Source: Carettochelys insculpta
Lineage: Eukaryota > Chordata > Testudines > Carettochelyidae
DNA: 64,000 bases
Direction of reading: 5' to 3'
Assembly: GCF_033958435.1 (NCBI RefSeq)
Contig: NC_134137.1
Span: forward strand, 256,478,501-256,542,500
Part shown: positions 56,898-64,000 of the stretch, in pieces
Layout of the letters: every line of letters begins with the position of its first letter
Numbering within the stretch: the stretch's first letter is position 1
Program-made: the position numbers and the translations under genes
The notes under the pieces: generated by a model
Database searches by the model: none
Seen by the model: the letters and a program-made list of their open reading frames with translations, nothing else
What the model was told of the DNA's origin: nothing

Positions 56898-58062
56898 TAA
56901 CAGACAGAAAGCTGTGCTAGTCCATATACTATCAAAACAAAAAAAGCAGTCCAGTAGCTCTTTAAAGACTAACAAAATAACTTATTAGGTGATGAGCTTT
57001 TGTGGGACAGACCCACTTCTTCAGACTGTAGCCATACCAAAACAGACTCAATATTTGAGGCACAGAGGACCTAAAATAGTAACTAAGGTTGACAAATCAG
57101 AAAAATATTATCTAGGTGAGCAAATCAGAGAATAGAGGGGCAGAAGGGCGGCGGGGGGAGTCAAGAATTAGATTAAGCCAAGTATGCAAAACAGCCCCCA
57201 CAATGACCCAAAAAATTCCCATCCTAGTTCAAACCATGTACCAATGCGTCAAACCTGAATATAAAAGAGAGTTCAGCAGCCTCTCCCCTCAAAGCGCCGT
57301 GAAAATTCCTCTTCAGCAAGACACAAACTTTCAGGTCATTAACAGGATGCTCACTCCATTAAAGTGGTGACTGACCAGCTTGTGAATCAGGAGTGTCTCT
57401 TTGTGTGTTCTATGTCCATTAATTCTTTGTCTAAGAGAATTTGAAGTCTGTCCAATACACAAATCATCTGGGCATTGTTGGCCCATGATGGCACATAGGG
57501 GCTACGTCTACACTAGCCAAAAACTTCGAAATGGCCATGCAAATGGCCATTTCGAAGTTTACTAATGAAGTGCCGAAATACATATTCAGTGCCTCATTAG
57601 CATGCGGGTGGCCACGGCATTTTGAAATTGACGCGGCTCGTCCAGATGGGGCTCCTTTTCTAAAGGACCCCGGCTACTTCAAAGTCCCCTTATTCCTGTC
57701 TGCTCATAGGAATGAGGGGACTTCGAAGTAGTTGGGGTCCTTTTGAAAAGGAGCCCCCTCTGGACGAGCCGTGCGGTGGCGAGCTGCATCAATTTTGAAG
57801 TGCCGCGGCTGCCCGCATGCTAATGAGGCACTGAATATGTATGTCAGTGCTTCATTAGTAAACTTCGAAATGACCATTTGCATGGCCATTTCGAAGTTTT
57901 TGGCTAGCGTAGACACGGCCATGATGTTAGTTGAGGAACATGAGAATGTGCCCGTGATTCTGTGAATAACCTGGTTAGGTCCAGTGATGGTATCTCCGGA
58001 ATAGATATGTGGACAAAGTTGGCACTGGGCTTTGTGACTGGCTTAGGTATTGGATTAGGTAG
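56898..58062 (-). mobile_element. Penelope-like element (second family) interrupted by a foldback MITE
   Basis: On the minus strand the left part reads QLCPHIYSGDTITGPNQVIH and HRITGTFSCSSTNIM. After the MITE it continues with QQCPDDLCIGQTSNSLRQRI and NGHRTHKETLLIHKLVSHHF, the GIY-YIG endonuclease region. The 3' end is ctgaagaagtgggtctgtcccacaaaagctcatcacctaataag, then ttgttagtctttaaagagc. A 9-bp ctggattag at 56889-56897 and 58063-58071 is a possible target duplication. Stops and frame changes make it non-functional. Confidence 0.75.
57500..57920. mobile_element. Foldback MITE, family A (421 bp), inside the Penelope element
   Basis: The ends are ggctacgtctacactagccaaaaacttcgaaatggcc and ggccatttcgaagtttttggctagcgtagacacggcc, with full-length inverted arms as in the copies at 36577 and 39440. 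The flanking triplets AGG and ATG match in two of three positions. It splits the GIY-YIG coding part of the Penelope element between ...STNIM and the block leading to QQCPDDL. Confidence 0.87.
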
Positions 58063-58071
58063 CTGGATTAG

Positions 58072-58442
58072 GTATTGTCTCACACCAAACTCTACATTCA
58101 ATCATTCCTGAATTTTGTAGGAGCTGAGAAGCTGAATCAGGATTCAAGTTCAACTAAAGGATCTATCTTAATAAAGTGCAAGAACAAAATGCTAGGGATG
58201 ATCAGCCTAAGCTATTTCCAGTGGCCTCGACCTTTAAAATCTGCAGAACCAACTCGCAAACAACAGAACCATTAGGAGTCACAAAAGCAAAAATATGTCT
58301 AGAACACAAAAGTGTCTAGCAAGTTTGCTACATTTAACATCTTGGAAGCTGAATAAGGATTTGATGGAGTAAAATTGTACTGAGTTCACTAAGAATTGGT
58401 TCTAACTATGTAATTGCCACTCACATCTTAACATATAAGTGC
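58072..58442. other. Nothing recognised
   Basis: Non-coding DNA between the Penelope element and the next CR1. Confidence 0.45.
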
Positions 58443-59435
58443 TTAGAATCATAGAATCCTAGGGCTGGAAGGGACCATAGAAAGTCATTAGTTCAGCCTC
58501 CTGCCTCAAGCAGGATCAACCCCAACTAAATCATCCCAACCAGACTTTGTCAAGCTGGGAGTTAAAAACCTCTAAGAATGGAGATTCCACCACCTCTCTA
58601 GGTGACGAATTCCAGTTCTTTACCACCTTCCTGCTGAAATAGTTTCTGCTAATATCCAGCCTACACCTCTCCTTCTCCAAGACCAGCATCTGATGAAGTG
58701 AGTCTGTGCTCACGAAAGCTCATGCTCAAAACTTTTCTGTTAGTCTATAAGGTGCCACAGGACCCTTCGTTGCTGTTACAGATCCAGACTAACACGGCTA
58801 CCCCTCCGATACTTGACCTCTACTTCTGTAACTTCAGACCATTGCTCCTTGTTCTGTCATCTGCCACTACAGCCTTTCTCCATCCGCTTTACAGCCTTCC
58901 TTCAGGAGTTTGGAGGCTGCTATCAAATCACCTCTAACACTTCTCTTCGGTAAACTAAATAACCCCAGATCCCTCAGCCTCTCCTCTCAGTTCATGTGCT
59001 CCAGCTCCCTAATCATTTCCGTTGCCCTCCACTGGACCTGCTCCAATGCAGTCACATCCTTTCTGTACTGAGGGGGCCACAACTGGACACAATACTCCAG
59101 ATGTGCCCTCACTGGTGCCAAATAGAGCGGAATAATAACTCCTCTAGATCTACTGGAAATGCTTCTTCTAATTCACCCCAATATGCTGTTAAGCCTCCTT
59201 GTCTACATGGGTGCATTGTTGACTCATATCTAACTCTCATCCACTGTAATCTCCAGGTCCTTTTCTGCTGCACTGCTACTTTGCCAGTCAGTCCCCAGCC
59301 TGTAACAATGCTTGGGATTCTTCCACCCCAAGTGCAGGACTCTGCACTTGTCCTTGATGAACCTCATCAGATTTTTTTTGGCCCAATTCTCCAATTTACC
59401 TAGGTCACTCTGGGCTCTATCCCTACCCTCCACAC
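58443..59435 (-). mobile_element. CR1 LINE 3' part interrupted by a Penelope fragment
   Basis: On the minus strand it runs from the C-terminal reverse transcriptase region ([34 protein letters not shown]; 59433-59230), through broken frames, to NYFSRKVVKNWNSSPREVVE. The 3' end is cccttccagccctaggattctatgattc at 58443-58470. A 139-bp Penelope fragment (58677-58815) lies inside. The element is an older CR1 with stops. Confidence 0.8.
58677..58815 (-). mobile_element. Penelope-like 3' end inserted in the CR1
   Basis: It carries, on the plus strand, accagcatctgatgaagtgagtctgtgctcacgaaagctcatgctc, gttagtctataaggtgccacaggacccttcgttgc and agatccagactaacacggctacccctccgatacttg. The element is flanked by a 12-bp target duplication with one mismatch, acctctccttct (58665-58676) and acctctacttct (58816-58827). 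The strand is given as opposite to the insertions at 29619, because the same end is read here on the plus strand; the assigned strand follows the host CR1 and is uncertain. Confidence 0.8.
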
Positions 59436-60024
59436 CCTATCCCTTTCAAATGAACATTCCCCTTGGGGGCAAATGCCACATTATTGTCAGACTGTTATGC
59501 AATGCCTCACTCAGGCAAGCTTGAGAGCTACAAATCACATATTGCTGTGAATCTTGGAGAGAAAAACAAGGCATCCAGTTCAGGTACATCTGAAAGAACT
59601 ATTTTTTCTTCATGTACAAATGCACTATGGACTTGTAAGGAATGACTGCGAGTTTGTGTGGGGTGCTTCTCAGTTCACCAGTGGAATATACAGACTCGGC
59701 ACAAGCAACTTCGGTGGAGTGAATTTGACGTGTAGAGAGGCAGTGGCTACTCTGCTTTGAAGCCATATAAATAAAAGGCTAAGCTCAACCTGGCGTAAGT
59801 ATGCATAGCTCCACAGAAGTCAATGGAGTTGTTCTGCTTTACACTGTGTCTGAATTTGACCACAGTCATAAGTGTAATGCATTGAGAGAAGGAGTGCACA
59901 GATGTACCTTCCTTCCCTTTCCATTGTTTGAGTAGTACTTGTCAAATAAAATGGCTATGGATAATTTCTAGAATTTTCCATTACCTTCATAGCTGGAAAA
60001 AACTCCTTTCCGACATTTATCCGC
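59436..60024. other. Nothing recognised
   Basis: Non-coding DNA without visible exon or repeat. Confidence 0.45.
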
Positions 60025-60105
60025 GAGGTAGCCATGTTAGTCTGTATCTTCAAAAAATAACAGAAATCCTGTGGCACCTTATAGACTAACAGATATTTTA
60101 GAGCA
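60025..60105 (-). mobile_element. Penelope-like 3' end fragment
   Basis: The stretch cgaggtagccatgttagtctgtatcttc...aaatcctgtggcaccttatagactaacagatattttagagcat is the same Penelope 3' end, in reverse complement to 58740-58815, with an insertion of A-rich bases. I could not find a clear target duplication. Confidence 0.7.
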
Positions 60106-61966
60106 TATCAAACAAATGTATGACACAAAGCTGATTCTGAACAGTTCTGTATGCATAGACCAATCAAGATCTATAGAAAACAACAGAATTAACCTTGATT
60201 TACACTTACAGACTCTGGTTAACTTTCCTTTAAAGGGTTGTACTTTTGACATTAATACTAAACAAGCTTCTCTTTAAAAACATTAAAATTAATGTTCTAG
60301 AAGAATATTATGGCCTTGGGTCACTCATCTGAGAAACAGTGCCAGATTTCAGTCATATAATCAGAAAAAGAACCTGCAAGTCATTTACAGTCCTAGAACC
60401 TTAGTGTTTCTTCTGTTCTGACCCCACCGTGCCACTTCTCACCTGTGTTTTTTGATTAATTTTAGAGTGTTTAAAATACAAGCTCAAACATTAGTCAAAG
60501 GAATTCAGACATGAGAACAGAAAATGGCTATACAGACTGCTACCCTTTCTATTTTCATTGCATTTGCGTAGCAGTGTTTCCTGTTTCAGTGAGTTACAAT
60601 CTTTCTGATAAAACCTAATGAAGATCTATGTATGTATGTACGTATATCATTAACACACTACTGTCAATACTACAAGAGGGGATTTTGGAAGCCATCTAGA
60701 GCAGGATATAGAGCTGAATAGAAACCGAGGTATTGCTTTATGTCGATACCTCTTCCGCATGCCTATCCGGAAGAACTTACTTTCTGGGACCTCATTTGCT
60801 AAGGTGACTGAGTGACTTACGCAAGAGAGCAAAAGATCTAGCAGAACCCTGGGAGACTGCACTTAAAACTACTTCCCCATGTACACACTCTCTGCCTACT
60901 CCATACCTCTGGAGCATTAGGTGCCTGCACCATCTGCTTCCCCATGTTACCAGCTGTTTCTGCCTGTACTGAAATATCTTCTTGAATCTCTGGAGTTCAT
61001 GGGAGATGAGACCATCTGCTTGCCCACACACTGGCCAACTAGTGGCCCTGCCAACCTTTTTTTGCCAATTTATAGAAAAGGGAGATGAGACAAAGATGTC
61101 TAATCAGATCATAGTCTAAAGAACGTAAGGGTCACACTGCTGGCACTCCCTTGTGGTCAGCTGTGGCATAGCAGCTCTCCCATACACAAAGTGCCTCCTG
61201 CTGATGGTTGCTCTGCTTCTGATTCAGTTTCTCTCTTCCCCTTCCTGCTCCATCCAGGCCACTTCACCCTACAGGGCAGTGCATGAACAAAATGCAAGGG
61301 GAATTACCACAAATAAGTTGGGTTCACAGGAAGAAGGGAATGAGTCCCTCCTCATTTCAAGGTGTATCAGAAGCAGAGTTGGCTTTCCCATCCCTCCGGG
61401 AAGGACCCCTGGGCAGTGGTTGTCTGGAAAGTTCCCGCCTTAGGTTATCCCTTTCCTCAGGAACTGAAGGTCTGTTCTCTTCCTTGGTCTGCCAACAATG
61501 AGCTGCTCTGCTCCCCTTTTAATCTCCTCACCCATTCTGCACATGCCTTACTGGGGTGGCAGTGCAGAGCTGCTTGAGACCGAAACAGCTGCTTAACCTC
61601 ATGCTGTCCAGAGTGAGATTTGTATACCCCATCACAGAGATATATAATGAGTCTTCAGCATTTACTGCTGTAGGTATTGCAATAATCATGTCATCTCACT
61701 GTCTTAACAGAACTGCAAGGTCCTCTGTTCAGAGTAGTCATTTCATATTCAGGTGTAAGCACAGCAGGAACTCCTCTGCACCCTGAAGTTATTTAAAGGT
61801 GCACTACTAGTCGCTTTGGCAATGTATCTCTTGCAGATGGTTTGGGTTCTCTTAGACTTTTTCTCAGTCTCATGAATTCTGAAAGCAGTACCTGAGTTAT
61901 GGTGATAGTGCTCAACACTTCCAGATAATTTGTTGTGGCCTTTTCTGTGCCACACTGATTCCTTTT
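60106..61966. other. Nothing recognised
   Basis: Non-coding DNA. Several open frames of 60-96 codons have no domain and no splice context that fits PIK3C2G. Confidence 0.45.
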
Positions 61967-61974
61967 GTCTAGGT

Positions 61975-62513
61975 TAGTGTTTCTCAACCAAGGAAATGTG
62001 TACCTTTGGGGAGTCACTAAGGTCTACCGGGGGTATATAGATTCATCTAGGTATGTGCCTAGTTTTACAACAGGCTACATAAAAAGAAAAGCATTAGCAA
62101 AGTCAGTGCAATCTAAAAGTTCATTCACACAATGACTTGTTTCTACTGCTTCATATGCCTTACATTGAAATGTAAGTTCCATATTAATATTCCAGTTCAT
62201 TTATTTGATAATAACATGGTAAAAAGTCACAAATTTTCAGTAGTAGTCTTCTGTGATTTTTTTGAATGTTTTTGTAAGTAAGCAGTTTTTAAGTGAGTTG
62301 TAACTTGTTGGTCTGCAAAACAAATCTAACTCTTGCAAAGTAATCTGAACACAGTGAATGGTATTTGTTTTAAGACCTCAGATAACCTGAGGACCATGTT
62401 TATCCACTGGTGGTATACATACTGTTAGGGGTATGAGAGCAAAGTTTGGGATATTTATAATTTTTTTTTCCAAAAAAGGGGTAATTTTTTTTTAAAATGG
62501 TTGAGAAACACTG
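61975..62513. mobile_element. hAT-type MITE with perfect 8-bp target duplication
   Basis: The ends are tagtgtttctcaaccaagg at 61975 and, in reverse complement, cagtgtttctcaaccatttt ending at 62513. The 8-bp duplication gtctaggt is exact (61967-61974 and 62514-62521). The 539-bp interior is AT-rich without coding capacity. Its termini resemble those of the 2899-7706 hAT (CAGTGNTNCTCAACC), so both belong to the same broad hAT group. Confidence 0.9.
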
Positions 62514-62521
62514 GTCTAGGT

Positions 62522-63138
62522 TTTTGCTATTCTTTTGCTTGTGTGCAAAAGCCTTGGTACAGCTACAGTAATGAGACCAAAAGCCATATAACCCACTAAG
62601 AAATGGAAGTCCTGAACGCCAAATCATAGAAAGCTTTGAACTTAAGGTTAGTGAAGGACCCTGACTGCCAGAAATCTAATTTTGAGAGACCTTTCATCCC
62701 ACAAAGAAACTTACACAGAGAAGGGCCTGAAGGTTCTTTACAACATAAAGTTATCTAGCAAAACTCATTTGCTTGCAGGGAATTGCACACAGAGTGAATC
62801 AAATTTTTCAATAATGGAGTCTCTAGGCTCCCAGTAACACTGTTTCTTCTCTTCATGATTCCAACTCTTTTAAAAGAGAAATCTCTTCAAACTGCAGCTC
62901 TCTTTATGCACGAGGCTACTGTGCAGCTCTCCTCAGACAAGGTGATAGCTATCCTCTCTTCTGATTAAATTGGGGAGTTTATGAAAGCCAGCCCTTGTCA
63001 ACTCGTTTCTGCAGGGGCAGGTTATAAGAAAAGAATTCACACTGCACAGAGCCCTGTTACCTGCATACCCCACTTCTTTATTTCCATTTCTCTTTTTTTA
63101 TTCCTCTTTTCTTCCCCTTTTGTTCTTTCCTTCTTCTT
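62522..63138. other. Nothing recognised
   Basis: Non-coding DNA without visible exon or repeat. Confidence 0.45.
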
Positions 63139-63571
63139 GGCTGCATCAACACAGCATTCCCTTTTTCGGAGGAGGAATGCAAATGAAGGAGATTGAAAAT
63201 GCAAATGAAGTGCTGATTTACAAATCTTGTGCTTCATTTGCATAATCTTGCATGATTGCAGTTCTGGAAGAGACTTTTCCGAAAGCAAAAACAGCCATGT
63301 GGATGGGTTTCCTTCTGGTAAAAAACCATTTTTGAAAGAACCCTTCTTATTTGTTTCAGGAAGATGGGTTCTTTTGAAAATGGGGGTTTATTCCGAAGGA
63401 ACCCCATCTACACGGCTGTTTTTGCTTTCAGAAAAGTCTCTTCCAGAAGCATGAACATGTGAGATTATGCAAGTGAAGTACAAGATTTGTAAATCAGTGC
63501 TTCATTTGCATTTTCAGTCTCCCTCATTTGCATTCCTGCTCCGAAAGTGGAATGCTGTGTAGATACGGCTC
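63139..63571. mobile_element. Foldback MITE, family F, complete copy
   Basis: The ends are ggctgcatcaacacagcattccctttttcgg and, in reverse complement, gccgtatctacacagcattccactttcgg. The inner arms pair: gaagagacttttccgaaagcaaaaacagcc with ggctgtttttgctttcagaaaagtctcttcc, and tttacaaatcttgtgcttcatttgcataatc with gattatgcaagtgaagtacaagatttgtaaa. It is about 433 bp and has no coding capacity. Confidence 0.85.
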
Positions 63572-64000
63572 TCATGTTCTGTTGCTTTTTTGGCATCGTA
63601 TTTTAGTTTTTCCTTTTATCCTGTCTTGGAGCTCCTTACATTTTCACCACCAGTTTGCCACCAAATATTTGCGTTACTAAAGAGAAGAGGTGATCAGCAG
63701 CTAAACTGAAACAACCAAGAAGACTTAGCTTAACCTCCCATAAGTAAATGTTTTGTTGCTCTTTTTAAAGGGTCCAGGGTTATTTTCACAGTTGGATTCT
63801 GCATCTTCTTACCCAGAACAAAGAAAGGTAGACTTAGCCTTTAGGCATAAGAGAAATTTGGCAGCTTGGGTTTGCAGGGGTTCATGCAAACAAGTTTTTC
63901 TTTTCATGTGGGCAGCCACCTTTCACTTTTTTGCTTGGAGTTTTGGAGATCCTAAGCTTGGAAGCAGCATTAAGTTTCATCTGGGTTTGCAGAACAATTA
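63572..64000. other. Nothing recognised
   Basis: Non-coding DNA up to the window edge. No exon of PIK3C2G is seen. Confidence 0.45.

Noticed and set aside
1..64000. CRISPR arrays, bacterial operons, rRNA genes or intact tRNA genes
   Set aside because: No regularly spaced direct repeats, no ribosome binding sites before the frames, no rRNA cores, and only degenerate tRNA-like boxes in probable SINE pieces.
1..64000. Endogenous retrovirus
   Set aside because: I saw no LTR pair, primer-binding site, or gag/pol frames; all reverse transcriptase remains here belong to LINEs.

Overview
This window looks like nuclear DNA from a reptile, most likely a turtle. There is no operon structure, coding is split into short exons with GT/AG splice sites, and most of the sequence is interspersed repeats. 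The repeat set is CR1 LINEs (some ending in the AACATAAG tail), an RTE-like LINE, Penelope-like retroelements, hAT, Tigger and PIF/Harbinger DNA transposons, and many foldback MITEs. The species assignment is inference from this repertoire.

The one host gene I can support runs on the minus strand: six consecutive exons of the class II PI3-kinase gene PIK3C2G (46262-46082, 41300-41193, 38452-38360, 33232-33103, 31743-31607, 21036-20867). They join in a continuous reading frame of 819 nt. They cover the end of the accessory/helical region and the kinase domain, up to and including the catalytic loop CDRHNDN and the activation-loop DFG. I found no further exons at either end (46263-64000 upstream, 1-20866 downstream), so both ends of the gene lie outside the window or in very long introns.

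Layout in + coordinates. 1-121: CR1 3' end. 2899-7706: a hAT element with 8-bp target duplications, containing a foldback MITE and a complete-length Tigger. 9115-9560: an old CR1-like fragment. 9886-15775: a minus-strand RTE-like LINE split by a plus-strand CR1 (11320-14003) with a 730-codon open frame. 16748-17178: a foldback MITE. 20867-21391: a kinase exon with a Tigger-type MITE beside its acceptor. 21553-28075: nested Harbinger elements, including a 4.1-kb former autonomous copy with Myb/SANT-like and DDE transposase genes, inserted into another MITE. 29363-30190: a MITE carrying a Penelope insertion. 31607-33232: two exons. 35035-37260: a 2.2-kb TIR element carrying a foldback MITE. 38360-46262: three exons interleaved with CR1 and MITEs. 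46458-63571: MITEs, three Penelope insertions, a CR1 and a hAT MITE.

I did not find a new molecular system. The most notable things are the depth of nesting, with target duplications that date the order of events; a shared GGCTRYGTCTACACTA-type terminus linking at least eight MITE families to one autonomous Harbinger; a Penelope insertion folded into a perfect 38-bp hairpin; and a transposon end that appears to supply the branch-point region of a kinase exon.
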